Positions 54,776-63,930 of a stretch of 64,000 nucleotides of DNA are shown piece after piece (the stretch's first letter is position 1; every line of letters begins with the position of its first letter). A program made the translations under genes and the position numbers. Source of the stretch: Pectobacterium carotovorum (GTDB lineage: Bacteria > Pseudomonadota > Gammaproteobacteria > Enterobacterales > Enterobacteriaceae); contig NZ_JAXAFK010000001.1 in the NCBI RefSeq assembly GCF_033898505.1, positions 868,001-932,000 of the forward strand, written 5' to 3'. The notes below the pieces were generated by a model, which ran no database searches, was not told where the DNA came from, and was given only the letters and a program-made list of their open reading frames with translations.

Positions 54776-55882
54776 ATGAGTAAGTTGTTCACCCCCTACA
54801 ATCTGTCAGGCATGCAGTTAAAAAACCGCGTGGTCATGGCCCCGATGACCCGCACCCGCACAATGAACGACGTGCCGGATGACGTCGTTGCACTTTACTA
54901 CGCCCAGCGCGCCTCTGCGGGGCTGCTTATCACCGAAGGCATGCCTGTTTCTGAAGAAGGGCGCGGCTATCTGTATACCCCGGGGATCTACAACGCTGCA
55001 CACGTTCAGGGCTGGCGCAAAGTGACCGATGCGGTACATGCGAAGGGTGGTCGTATTTTTGCTCAGTTGTGGCATGTGGGCCGGATGTCTCATCTCTCAA
55101 TTCAGCCGGGCAACATCGCGCCAGTTTCCGCCGGTACCGTACAAGCGGTTAACACCACCGTCTTTGCACTGAACGAGTCTGGCGAACCGGGGCCTGTCGT
55201 TCCAAGCCAGCCGCGTGCGCTTGAAACCGCAGAAGTTCGACGCGTTACCGCTGACTTTGTCCATTCAGCGCGTCTGGCAATGGAGGCCGGGTTTGACGGC
55301 GTGGAAATCATGGCGGCTAACGGCTTCATTTTCGACCAGTTCCTCAGCAGTGAACTGAACCCTCGCACTGATGAATACGGTGGCTCTGTGGAAAACCGTC
55401 AGCGGTTCCTGCTGGAAACGGTTGATGCCATCTCTGCGGCTATTGGTAGCAATAAGGTGGGCTTGCGCATTTCACCGTTCGGGCGGATTTACGACCTGGC
55501 GCCTTATGAAGGTGAAGAAGAGATTTGGGCCAGTATCGCTGCGGCCCTCGGCCAACGTGAGCTGGCTTATGTGCACCTCTATTATCAACCTGTTTATACC
55601 CAGGCACCGGTACCTGCCGGTTTCAAAGCCGCGTTCCGTAAAACTCTGGGGGGCACCGTTATTGCCGCCGGCGGCTTCACCCGCGAGATTGCCGAAACCG
55701 CACTTGAGGCAGACGAACTGGATCTTGTTGCGTTTGGCGTGCCGTACATCGCCAACCCTGATCTGGTCGAAAGAATGCAGAACGGCTGGCCGCTGGCTGA
55801 AAGCGATCGCACGACGTATTACGGCGTGACGGGGTCGCCGGAAAAAGGCTACACCGATTATCCCGCCTGGGAAGCCAACTAA
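54776..55882 (+). CDS. old yellow enzyme, alkene reductase (NemA-like)
   Basis: 368 aa. FMN TIM-barrel of the OYE family: NRVVMAPMTRTRTMNDVPDD, AQLWHVGRMSHLSIQPG, HSARLAMEAGFDGVEIMAANGF-IFDQFL, NRQRFLLETVDA, VIAAGGFTREIAETAL, then a glycine/proline-rich tail YTDYPAWEAN. The His of the catalytic HN/HH pair in typical OYEs (usually HAANGYL) is here MAANGF, so the substrate anion ligand differs. Reduces electrophilic alkenes, quinones and nitro compounds with NAD(P)H. First gene of the operon under operator D. Confidence 0.9.
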   Translation: MSKLFTPYNLSGMQLKNRVVMAPMTRTRTMNDVPDDVVALYYAQRASAGLLITEGMPVSEEGRGYLYTPGIYNAAHVQGWRKVTDAVHAKGGRIFAQLWHVGRMSHLSIQPGNIAPVSAGTVQAVNTTVFALNESGEPGPVVPSQPRALETAEVRRVTADFVHSARLAMEAGFDGVEIMAANGFIFDQFLSSELNPRTDEYGGSVENRQRFLLETVDAISAAIGSNKVGLRISPFGRIYDLAPYEGEEEIWASIAAALGQRELAYVHLYYQPVYTQAPVPAGFKAAFRKTLGGTVIAAGGFTREIAETALEADELDLVAFGVPYIANPDLVERMQNGWPLAESDRTTYYGVTGSPEKGYTDYPAWEAN

Positions 55883-55963
55883 CGCCACGTAGCTGGTGGT
55901 ATTTGCGGTGCCCACATAAAGAGGCACCGCCAGACGACATTAATGGGGTATTCAGGAGCCAAT

Positions 55964-56665
55964 ATGCAAACCCTTAAGCCGATTATTACGATAGATATCT
56001 GGTCAGATCTGGTCTGCCCCTGGTGTTGGATTGCCAAAAAGCGTTTCGAACAGGGCCTTGCCGCCTTTGAACACAAGGAACAGGTCGTGGTCCGCCACCA
56101 CAGTTTCCGTATTTCCGGCGACCGGCCTGCCGTGCCGTTCCGCAAAGCCCTTTACAAGAAGTTTGGCGGGGAACATGGGGCGGAACTGATGATGAATCAG
56201 GTGGGCACGGCCGGTAAGGCAGAAGGGCTCCAGTATAACTTTGACACCATGCTCTTTGGCGATACCGAAGATGCCCATACGCTGCTCGCGGCTGCACGTC
56301 ACGCCAATATGGGCGACGCCATGGCAGAACGGTTTTATCGGGCCAGTGTGACTGAGGGGCGTTCCATTTTCGATCCGCAGGAGCTCATTGCGTTAGCTAC
56401 CGAAGTGGGCATGTCCAGAGCCGACGCTGAAAGTGCCCTTGCCAATGAGGCCTTCCGAGCATCGGTGGCTGAAGATGAAGCCCATGCCCGGTCGATCGGG
56501 GTCAGCGGTGTCCCGCTGTTCCTGCTCAATGAAAAATATGCCATCAGCGGCGCGCAATCTGCGGACAACTTCCTGAACGCGTTGAAGCAAGTCTGGGAAG
56601 AAAAAGCGGCTGAATTGGCAAAAACCGACGGCCAGACCTGCGGCGCTGACGGTTGCAGCATCTGA
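55964..56665 (+). CDS. DsbA-family (FrnE-like) oxidoreductase
   Basis: 233 aa from ATG 55964 (AGGAGCC upstream). DsbA-type thioredoxin fold with [20 protein letters not shown] (CPWC), helical insertion (~90-160), and [20 protein letters not shown] (cis-Pro region). The C-terminal CGADGC adds a second cysteine pair. No signal peptide, so cytosolic, like FrnE. Probably reduces or isomerises protein disulfides or glutathionylated substrates. 81 nt after OYE. Confidence 0.88.
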   Translation: MQTLKPIITIDIWSDLVCPWCWIAKKRFEQGLAAFEHKEQVVVRHHSFRISGDRPAVPFRKALYKKFGGEHGAELMMNQVGTAGKAEGLQYNFDTMLFGDTEDAHTLLAAARHANMGDAMAERFYRASVTEGRSIFDPQELIALATEVGMSRADAESALANEAFRASVAEDEAHARSIGVSGVPLFLLNEKYAISGAQSADNFLNALKQVWEEKAAELAKTDGQTCGADGCSI

Positions 56666-56727
56666 AATCTGAACGAGCCGGCTGCTTGACTGCCGGCAAA
56701 TCTACCCTGCAAATAACGGAGTTCAAA

Positions 56728-57501
56728 ATGAGCGATTACTTTAAAGGCAAAAAACTGCTTGTCGTGGGTGGCACCAGCGGCATGGGTCTGGAAACGGCGC
56801 GTATGGTGCTGAAAGCCGGTGGCAGCGTGGTACTGACGGGCAATAAAAAAGACAAGGCAGAAGCGGTTCAGAAAGAGCTGAGCCCACTGGGTTCCGTGTC
56901 CGTGATTGCGGCAAACCTGATGACCGAAGAGGGCATGAACGCCATTCGTCAGGAGATTAATGCTAATCATCGCGATATTAGCCTGATGGTCAATGCGGCC
57001 GGGATCTTCATGCCGAAAGGCTTTACCGAGCATTTGGAAGCCGATTACGACATGTACCTGATGTTGAACCGGGCAACCTTCTTCATCACACAGGACGTGG
57101 TGAAGAACATGCTGGCCGACGGCCGTGAAGGGGCGATTGTGAACGTGGGCTCCATTGGCGCGCAAGCCGCACTCGGCGACTCACCGGCTTCCGCGTACTC
57201 CATGGCCAAAGCCGGTCTCCACGCCTTGACACGCAACCTGGCCATTGAGCTGGCCAGTGCGGGTATCCGCGTGAACGCGGTCTCGCCAGGGATCGTGCAT
57301 ACCCCGATTTATGAAGGCTTCATGGCGAAAGAAGACATTGCCGGCGCAATGCAATCGCTGAACGCTTTCCATCCGCTGGGGCGTGTCGGTACGCCGGAAG
57401 ATGTGGCCAATACCATCTTCTTCCTGTTGTCCGACAAAGCCTCTTGGGTGACTGGCGCCATCTGGGATGTCGATGCCGGTATCATGGCCGTTCGCAGATA
57501 A
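56728..57501 (+). CDS. short-chain dehydrogenase/reductase
   Basis: 257 aa from ATG 56728 (GGAG six bases upstream). SDR motifs: NAD(P) site [17 protein letters not shown] (TGxxxGxG with Gly variation), NAAGIFM, catalytic Ser in [26 protein letters not shown] (Tyr/Lys), and [20 protein letters not shown]. Reduces a carbonyl; substrate unknown. Third gene of the OYE operon. Confidence 0.9.
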   Translation: MSDYFKGKKLLVVGGTSGMGLETARMVLKAGGSVVLTGNKKDKAEAVQKELSPLGSVSVIAANLMTEEGMNAIRQEINANHRDISLMVNAAGIFMPKGFTEHLEADYDMYLMLNRATFFITQDVVKNMLADGREGAIVNVGSIGAQAALGDSPASAYSMAKAGLHALTRNLAIELASAGIRVNAVSPGIVHTPIYEGFMAKEDIAGAMQSLNAFHPLGRVGTPEDVANTIFFLLSDKASWVTGAIWDVDAGIMAVRR

Positions 57502-57512
57502 GCTCGTCGTAA

Positions 57513-57547
57513 CCTATCAGCCGCCCCATGATGGGGCGGCTGATAGG
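57513..57547. repeat. long perfect hairpin between SDR and hydrolase genes
   Basis: 16-bp perfect stem (CCTATCAGCCGCCCCA and its complement) with a 3-nt loop, 12 nt after the SDR stop and not followed by a T-run. It can act as a partial terminator or RNA-stability element regulating the hydrolase. Confidence 0.75.
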
Positions 57548-57586
57548 TATCTTGCTTGTAATTCAACCATTCTGAAAGTTAACATA

Positions 57587-58339
57587 ATGAAAAAATTGAA
57601 ATTTACCTTCAAAAATGCAGAAGGTGAGGAACTTGCCGGGTTGCTTGAATTGCCAGAAAATCCAAAAGCCTTTGCCCTGTTGGCGCACTGCTTTACCTGC
57701 GGGAAGGATCTGAAAGGTGCTGCACGCATTGCCAGGAAACTGACAGAAAATTCAATTGCGGTGCTTCGCTTTGATTTCACCGGGTTAGGCAACAGCGAAG
57801 GCGATTTTTCCAATACCAATTTTTCCTCGAATATTTCTGACCTGCTGTGCGCGGTCGATTATCTTCGTCGGGAATACGAGGCTCCTTCGCTGCTGATTGG
57901 TCACAGCCTTGGCGGTTCGGCAATCCTCTCTATTGCAGCCAAAGTGCCTGAAGCCAGAGCGGTCGTAACCATCGGTTCGCCAGGCGAATTGACGCATGTA
58001 CAGCGGTTGTTCAAAGACAATATCGAAGATATCAGGAACCATGGCGCTTTCCCGGTAGAGCTTGCAGGCCGGGTATTCACGCTCAAAAAGCAAATGCTGG
58101 ATAACATTCAGGAGCATAAAATAGCGGAGAAGGTATTTACCATGAATAAGCCGCTGCTGATTTTTCATGCTCCCAATGATGATACCGTGCTGATTGAACA
58201 GGCAGAGAAAATTTTTAAAGCCGCCAGACACCCCAAAAGCTTTATCTCACTGGGTGAAGCAGATCATCTTCTGACGCATCCTCAGGATGCGGAATATGTT
58301 GCCGGGATTATCGTTGCCTGGAGTTCTGCTTACATTTAA
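57587..58339 (+). CDS. alpha/beta hydrolase (hydrolase half of hydrolase-OsmC fusions)
   Basis: 250 aa from ATG 57587 (weak binding site, GAAAGTT). ALLAHCFTCGKDLKGAARIA, VLRFDFTGLGNSEGDFSNTN-FSSN, nucleophile elbow LLIGHSLGGSAILSIAAKVP, Asp in LIFHAPNDDTVLIEQ, His in LGEADHLLTHP give the complete Ser-Asp-His triad. The signature is that of the N-terminal domain of bifunctional alpha/beta-hydrolase/OsmC proteins, here as a separate protein. Last gene of the OYE operon, after the hairpin at 57513. Confidence 0.88.
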   Translation: MKKLKFTFKNAEGEELAGLLELPENPKAFALLAHCFTCGKDLKGAARIARKLTENSIAVLRFDFTGLGNSEGDFSNTNFSSNISDLLCAVDYLRREYEAPSLLIGHSLGGSAILSIAAKVPEARAVVTIGSPGELTHVQRLFKDNIEDIRNHGAFPVELAGRVFTLKKQMLDNIQEHKIAEKVFTMNKPLLIFHAPNDDTVLIEQAEKIFKAARHPKSFISLGEADHLLTHPQDAEYVAGIIVAWSSAYI

Positions 58340-58449
58340 AGGGCGTGTAAAGCTTCGTGAAGCTGCAGGTGCTATCGTTGGCCACTGAATAAACGGGCGT
58401 AGCATTTTGGTTGCACATACAAGACTGCGTAGCATGCTTTCTTTACGCG

Positions 58450-58480
58450 AAAAAAGCCCTGCTTAGATGCAGGGCTAAGG
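58450..58480 (+). terminator. rho-independent terminator-like hairpin
   Basis: AGCCCTGC, a 6-nt loop and GCAGGGCT preceded by an A-run; ~110 nt after the hydrolase gene. Confidence 0.65.
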
Positions 58481-58583
58481 GCATTGTTGCTATGGTTTAT
58501 TTTTATTATTTCCCTGGCATTGCTCAACTTCCAGGTTTATTACCTTCAAGTTGAGATTCAATTAATTTAACTTTAACGCTCTC

Positions 58584-59078
58584 TTATTTTCTTGGAAAAA
58601 TTGAAGTCACTTCGCGGGCGGTATCGACCAGAAGCTCACCGTTTTTGTACCTCTCGCTCACTTCTCCATTCTTGCCGGTAGCATTTTCAGGTCGTTCAAT
58701 AAACTGCCCCAGCGGAGTCGCGTTCTCATCCAGTACCACGGCAAACGGAATTTTGACTTTATCGACACCAAAGTGTGCCTTAAAGACGGCTTCAGCCTTG
58801 TCGCGGGTGATAATACCCAGACGTATTGCTGGCGCTGACGCGGCAATGGCATGGATTACAGGCAAGTTTTTATGGCAGTCGGGGCACCACATTTCAGCAG
58901 CTACCAGAATGCTGTACGAACCCGGAAGTTGCGAGAGCTTACTAATGACATCGTCAGGTAATGCCTCGTTGGCAAGCCCCTCAAAATGCCGCAATGCGTT
59001 GCGGTCTTCTTCTGCTCCGCTGCCAACAAATTCGTTATAATCTGATGCTGCTTCGAGCAGTACGTTGAAATCTTGCAT
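58584..59078 (-). CDS. thioredoxin-like protein with WCPDC motif
   Basis: 164 aa. Redox motif AAEMWCPDCHKNLPVIHA, cis-Pro region VKIPFAVVLDENATPLGQFI, ending ELLVDTAREVTSIFPRK. The helical N-terminus (MQDFNVLLEAASDYNEFVGS) is typical of this family of thioredoxin-fold proteins. Cytosolic. Divergent from the EamA gene, with operator E in the shared 187-bp gap. Confidence 0.88.
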   Translation of the reverse strand: MQDFNVLLEAASDYNEFVGSGAEEDRNALRHFEGLANEALPDDVISKLSQLPGSYSILVAAEMWCPDCHKNLPVIHAIAASAPAIRLGIITRDKAEAVFKAHFGVDKVKIPFAVVLDENATPLGQFIERPENATGKNGEVSERYKNGELLVDTAREVTSIFPRK

Positions 59079-59209
59079 ATGTTCTCCTTTGTTAGTAGCG
59101 GGTCTACGGCTTCACATAAATCTGGCAATGATAAAGGTCAATGCTCCAGGCATGACCTGAAAAGGGGTACCATTTTAGTGTCTGGCTACCATAAGTAGAT
59201 ATTGCCATC

Positions 59210-59227
59210 CTACCTACTAATTGATAG
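59210..59227. promoter_or_regulatory. TetR-type operator palindrome, copy E (thioredoxin-like / EamA gap)
   Basis: CTACCTACTAATTGATAG, between -35 TTGCCA (59202-59207) and -10 TAGATT (59225-59230) with a 17-nt spacer for the EamA gene; it is also upstream of the divergent thioredoxin-like gene. Confidence 0.8.
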
Positions 59228-59265
59228 ATTATCACGTAATTTATTAATTTTGAGGCGTCACGCTG

Positions 59266-60114
59266 ATGGGGCGGTCTGTTGGATTCAAGATAGTGATAGC
59301 AATGATGGCATTCGCAGCCAATTCTGTGCTCTGTCGGATTGCGTTGAAAGGCGAACATATTGACCCGGTGACGTTCAGTGACCTTCGCCTGATGAGCGGG
59401 GCGGTGGTCTTGTTACCACTGTTGTTGAGACGTGAGGGGAAAAAGCAGGGCGTCTGGAGCTTGAAAAGCGGGTTCTTTCTTATGGCCTACGCCCTGTGTT
59501 TCTCCCTTGCCTATATCCATTTGGATACAGGAACAGGTGCTTTGCTCTTGTTTGGCGTTGTGCAACTGGCGATGGTGGCTCATGGCCTTTTCCATGGGGA
59601 AAGGCTGTCTTTTTCCAGAGCAACGGGGCTTGGGCTGGCTGTAGCCGGCATGGCTGCTCTTCTCTTACCTGGTGCCAAAGCGCCCCCGTTGGGCAGCGCT
59701 GTTCTGATGGCGCTTTCAGGCCTTGCCTGGGCGGCTTATACCCTTTGCGGAAAGCGCTCTCCCAGCGCAGCGCAGGCCACTGCGGCAAATTTCATCCTTG
59801 CTGTACCTTTTGCCCTGGTGTTGTCGCCGTTCATTAGCCAGGGAGCGCACTTCGACGGTATCGGAATTGTCCTGGCAATACTCTCTGGTGCCGGTGCTTC
59901 TGCCGGAGCCTATGTACTCTGGTATTCACTTTTACCTCGTCTTGAGTCTGTTGCAGCCAGTACGGTTCAGTTGAGTGTGCCCTGTCTGGCGATGCTGGGA
60001 GGCGTAACATTTTTGGGCGAGTCACTGAGCCTCAGAATGGCATTTTCAACGCTGGCAGTCCTTGCGGGCATTCTGTTGGTGATCAAGGCACCGGGTCAGA
60101 AAATACGACACTGA
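59266..60114 (+). CDS. EamA/DMT-family inner-membrane transporter
   Basis: 282 aa, ten hydrophobic segments in two EamA repeats (for example FKIVIAMMAFAANSVLCRIA, YALCFSLAYIHLDTGTGALL, LAWAAYTLCGKRSPSAAQAT, VLAILSGAGASAGAYVLWYS). Probably exports a metabolite, amino acid or detoxification product. First gene after operator E; the C-S lyase at 60245 and Gor may follow it on the same transcript. Confidence 0.88.
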   Translation: MGRSVGFKIVIAMMAFAANSVLCRIALKGEHIDPVTFSDLRLMSGAVVLLPLLLRREGKKQGVWSLKSGFFLMAYALCFSLAYIHLDTGTGALLLFGVVQLAMVAHGLFHGERLSFSRATGLGLAVAGMAALLLPGAKAPPLGSAVLMALSGLAWAAYTLCGKRSPSAAQATAANFILAVPFALVLSPFISQGAHFDGIGIVLAILSGAGASAGAYVLWYSLLPRLESVAASTVQLSVPCLAMLGGVTFLGESLSLRMAFSTLAVLAGILLVIKAPGQKIRH

Positions 60115-60244
60115 TATCAACGTGCCAGTGATGACTTGATCACTCTGCAAATGGTTTTTTAGGTTTTAAAGCAAAGGAATATCTAATCGTTAGCAAAATC
60201 AGTGACGCTGTGACCTCTTTGGATAAACTAATCGGGTAACCTCT

Positions 60245-61468
60245 ATGAAATACGATTTTGATGAAGCAGTGGACAGAGCAGGGACAGACAGCTTAACCGT
60301 CGACGGCTGGCGTGAATATATGTTTGGTGCCCATGAAGGCCCCGCGCCGGAAGTACCGGCGAATGGTTTTATAAACCTCTGGGTAGCAGATATGGCTTTT
60401 TCCACACCCGAGCCGGTGCTTGAAGCCATACGTTCCCGGTTAGATAAAAAAATTCTTGGCTACACCCGCGTTTATGACAGGGACTACTATGAGATTTTTG
60501 GGGCCTGGTGTGAAAGGCATTACGGATACCGGTTTCAGGAAGAAAGCATTGTTTTCTCCCCCGGTATTATCCCTGCGCTTAACCGATTGGTGCCGTTACT
60601 CACCCACGAAGAAGATAGCATCCTCATCCTGACCCCTTCTTACGCACCGTTTAAAAAAGCCGGGGACTATAGCGGTCGTCGCGTCGTCGATTGCCCGCTT
60701 AGAAATAACGAAGGCCACTGGGCGGTAGATTTTGAGGCAATGGAACAAGCCCTGAGCGATGACCAGCAGCGAATTAAAGCCTTCTTTCTCTGTAACCCGC
60801 ATAATCCCACCGGGCGAGTTTGGCGACGTGATGAGTTGCAGAAAATGATAGCGTTATGCCTTAAACATGATGTGTGGGTTATTTCTGATGAAATCCACTG
60901 TGATTTATCCCGCTCGGGCGTCACGCATATCCCCGCCGCGTCAATTTTTCCTGAAAATCATAAAATTATCACCTGCATGTCGACCAGCAAAACGTTCAAC
61001 CTGGCGGGTAACCTGCTTGCAAACATCATGATCCCTGATGCCTCAGTGAGAGCCGAATGGCTTCGCCTGCATGATGATTTTATCTCTCCGCTGAGCCTGG
61101 TGGCTAACAAGGCCGCCTGGTCCGAGTGCGATGAGTGGTTGACTCAGGTCTGGCACTACATTGACGAGAACTTCCGTTTTCTGCAGGACTACCTAGGGAC
61201 ATATCATCCGCTGGCCCGTTTTATCATTCCGGAAGGGACTTATCTTGCCTGGATTGATATCTCTCGTCTGGTAGATGACAGTAATCAGGAAGAAGTAACC
61301 CTCTTTTTTGCCAGACATGCGGGTGTATTGCTTGAAGGGGGGCAAATGTTTGTCAGTAACGGCGACGGGCACATCCGCCTTAATCTGGCTTGTCCACGCG
61401 CTATGCTTGCTGAGGGGCTCAACCGTATAAGCAAGGCATTGAGTGCGAGTTCTGGCGATGCTACCTGA
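60245..61468 (+). CDS. PLP-dependent C-S lyase (MalY/PatB-like aminotransferase)
   Basis: 407 aa, fold type I. Substrate-binding start GFINLWVADMAFSTPEPVLE, NPHNPTGRVWRRDEL, VISDEIHCDLSRSG, PLP Lys in CMSTSKTFNLAGNLLANIM, C-terminal ARFIIPEGTYLAWIDISRL and HIRLNLACPRAMLAEGL. Cystathionine beta-lyase-like PatB/MalY enzymes cleave C-S bonds of cysteine conjugates, which fits a pathway that traps electrophiles on thiols and breaks down the adducts. In line with the EamA and gor genes. Confidence 0.88.
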   Translation: MKYDFDEAVDRAGTDSLTVDGWREYMFGAHEGPAPEVPANGFINLWVADMAFSTPEPVLEAIRSRLDKKILGYTRVYDRDYYEIFGAWCERHYGYRFQEESIVFSPGIIPALNRLVPLLTHEEDSILILTPSYAPFKKAGDYSGRRVVDCPLRNNEGHWAVDFEAMEQALSDDQQRIKAFFLCNPHNPTGRVWRRDELQKMIALCLKHDVWVISDEIHCDLSRSGVTHIPAASIFPENHKIITCMSTSKTFNLAGNLLANIMIPDASVRAEWLRLHDDFISPLSLVANKAAWSECDEWLTQVWHYIDENFRFLQDYLGTYHPLARFIIPEGTYLAWIDISRLVDDSNQEEVTLFFARHAGVLLEGGQMFVSNGDGHIRLNLACPRAMLAEGLNRISKALSASSGDAT

Positions 61469-61502
61469 ACGATGACCGCAGCGATGCTGCCTGGAGAACA
61501 AA

Positions 61503-62855
61503 ATGACGAAACACTATGACTATATCGCGATTGGTGGTGGTAGCGGTGGTATCGCCTCAATCAACCGTGCGGCGATGTATGGGCAGAAATGCGCTTTGAT
61601 AGAAGCGCGGGAGTTGGGCGGGACTTGCGTCAATGTGGGGTGTGTACCGAAAAAAATAATGTGGCACGCTGCGCAAATCGCAGAGGCCATTCATCTTTAT
61701 GGCCCAGACTATGGCTTCGATACCACATTAAACCGCCTCGACTGGACTAACTTGCTAAAAAACCGCAGTGCCTATATCGATCGTATTCATACTTCATACG
61801 AAAATGTGTTAGGTAAAAACAAGGTAGATGTCATCAAAGGTTTTGCCCGGTTTGTGGACGGACATACGGTGGAGGTCAACGGGGAAACGATTACCGCTGA
61901 CCATATATTGATAGCCACCGGTGGTCGCCCTAGCCATCCCTCTATTCCGGGGGCGGAATACGGAATTGATTCAGATGGTTTTTTTGCGCTTGAGGCGCTA
62001 CCGGAGCGCACTGCAGTTGTTGGTGCAGGCTACATTGCTGTTGAACTGGCAGGTGTTCTCAATGCATTGGGGTCAAAAACCCATTTGTTCGTACGTAAGC
62101 ATGCGCCTTTGCGCAGTTTTGACCCGTTGCTCACAGAAACACTGGTTGAAGTCATGAACGTCGAAGGCCCAACGTTGCACACCCAAGCGATCCCCACTGC
62201 AGTGGTCAAAAACCAGGACGGCAGCCTGACACTGAAGCTGGAAGATGGTCGTGAACAAACGGTTGACTGTTTGATCTGGGCGATTGGCCGTGAGCCAGCC
62301 AATGACAAGTTGAACGTTGAGATGGCGGGTGTTGAACTCGATGAAAAAGGGTACGTCAAAGTTGATAAATATCAGAATACCAACGTGCCGGGTGTTTACG
62401 CGGTGGGTGATAATACCGGTGCGGTTGAGTTAACACCGGCAGCTGTTGCTGCGGGCCGTCGCCTTTCAGAACGCTTGTTTAACAACAAGCCGGATGAGTA
62501 TCTGGATTACAACAATATCCCCACAGTCGTCTTTAGCCACCCAACAATAGGTACCGTTGGCCTGACTGAACCCCAGGCGCGTGAGGAATATGGTGATGAT
62601 CAGGTGAAAGTTTATCAGTCATCTTTTACCGCCATGTACACCGGCGTGACGCGTCATCGCCAGCCATCCCGCATGAAGCTGGTATGTGTGGGGTTGGAAG
62701 AGAAAATCGTCGGTATCCACGGTATCGGTTTAGGCATGGATGAAATACTGCAAGGCTTTGCTGTTGCGCTGAAAATGGGAGCAACGAAGAGAGACTTCGA
62801 CAATACCGTGGCAATTCACCCAACTGCGGCAGAAGAATTTGTCACGATGAGATAA
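61503..62855 (+). CDS. gor: glutathione-disulfide reductase
   Basis: 450 aa, full length and very like E. coli Gor. FAD site [20 protein letters not shown], redox disulfide [21 protein letters not shown] site [32 protein letters not shown] (NADPH specificity), [20 protein letters not shown]-terminal [17 protein letters not shown] with catalytic His. Cytosolic. Recycles GSSG to GSH. GGAG upstream, 34 nt after the C-S lyase gene. Whether this is the only gor of the genome or a second copy cannot be told from the window. Confidence 0.95.
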   Translation: MTKHYDYIAIGGGSGGIASINRAAMYGQKCALIEARELGGTCVNVGCVPKKIMWHAAQIAEAIHLYGPDYGFDTTLNRLDWTNLLKNRSAYIDRIHTSYENVLGKNKVDVIKGFARFVDGHTVEVNGETITADHILIATGGRPSHPSIPGAEYGIDSDGFFALEALPERTAVVGAGYIAVELAGVLNALGSKTHLFVRKHAPLRSFDPLLTETLVEVMNVEGPTLHTQAIPTAVVKNQDGSLTLKLEDGREQTVDCLIWAIGREPANDKLNVEMAGVELDEKGYVKVDKYQNTNVPGVYAVGDNTGAVELTPAAVAAGRRLSERLFNNKPDEYLDYNNIPTVVFSHPTIGTVGLTEPQAREEYGDDQVKVYQSSFTAMYTGVTRHRQPSRMKLVCVGLEEKIVGIHGIGLGMDEILQGFAVALKMGATKRDFDNTVAIHPTAAEEFVTMR

Positions 62856-62945
62856 GGGTGAGTAGTGCCATTTAGCACGTGACGGGAGGGCCGGAGGTTT
62901 GTTAAACAACGGCCCGTAATGAGTACGTATTATATTGAGATAAGA

Positions 62946-63707
62946 ATGAACAAATACATCCTCGCGTTATCTGCTGCACTTATCGGCTCGCAGGTTCAGG
63001 CAGCAACGCCCGCAGCGCTTCCCGCACCGGTCAAGCAGTTGGAAAAACAAGGTATAGAAATAATCAAACCCTTCACGGCTCCAGGCGGGGTCCAGGGCTG
63101 GTTGGGAAAATATCAGGGAACGGGGGTGACAATTTATCTGACCCCCGATAAAAAACATGCCATATCAGGTTATATGTACGATGAGAATGGAAGTAACCTC
63201 AGCGAACAGGTCATAAAAGAGGAGATTTACATCCCTGCTGGCCGCGAGATGTGGAAAACACTGTCCAAAGCTGCCGGTATCACGGAAGGCAGTAATAATG
63301 CAAATTGCCAGATTGTTGTGTTTGCCGATCCCTTCTGTCCTTACTGTACAAAATTCAGACAGGACGTGCAGCCCTATATTAAGGACAATAAAATCGCTTT
63401 GAAAACGCAGTTAGTGGGTGTCATGCAGCCCGACAGTGGCCGTTACGCGGCTGCGATATTGTCTTCTGAAAACCCCGCGAAGGTCTGGCAGGATTTCGAG
63501 TTGTCGGGTGGCAAAAACAAGCCTGCACTTTTGGAGAAAACGCCGCAGCCGATTTTCTCGCAGATCCAATACAACCAGAAATTGATGGAAGATGTGGGGG
63601 CAAGCGGTACGCCAGCAATTTATTATCTTAACCACGCCAACATGCTTCAACAGATCGTCGGTCTGCCGGACCAGGAACAGATGGCCAATCTTATAGCGTG
63701 TAAATAG
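62946..63707 (+). CDS. dsbG: periplasmic disulfide isomerase/chaperone DsbG
   Basis: 253 aa from ATG 62946 (the frame opens at 62919). Signal peptide MNKYILALSAALIGSQVQAA, N-terminal dimerisation domain LPAPVKQLEKQGIEIIKPFT-APGG, GYMYDENGSNL, redox VVFADPFCPYCTKFRQDVQP, cis-Pro SGTPAIYYL, ending VGLPDQEQM. DsbG keeps single cysteines reduced and isomerises disulfides in the periplasm with electrons from DsbD. Follows gor by 90 nt. Confidence 0.92.
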   Translation: MNKYILALSAALIGSQVQAATPAALPAPVKQLEKQGIEIIKPFTAPGGVQGWLGKYQGTGVTIYLTPDKKHAISGYMYDENGSNLSEQVIKEEIYIPAGREMWKTLSKAAGITEGSNNANCQIVVFADPFCPYCTKFRQDVQPYIKDNKIALKTQLVGVMQPDSGRYAAAILSSENPAKVWQDFELSGGKNKPALLEKTPQPIFSQIQYNQKLMEDVGASGTPAIYYLNHANMLQQIVGLPDQEQMANLIACK

Positions 63708-63930
63708 TTTCTGAGTCACTGGCTGCGAAATGGGTAAATTCACACATGGATGTGGGGATTTTATGAGTACACCCCTTAAAATCCTATTTTTATCTTGTGC
63801 TTATGTGGCTATCAGATCTTTTCGCTATGTGTTTTGTACTGCTTTAGAATGGCGCAGCGCAAAGTGAACGGATTGAAATGTAAATCAGCTACCCTAACTA
63901 ACGAAACCCGATGCAACCTGGAGAAAAGAC

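Noticed and set aside
56335..57165. 276-codon minus-strand frame opposite the FrnE-like and SDR genes
   Set aside because: Spans two well supported plus-strand genes; His/Phe/Gln-rich shadow translation.
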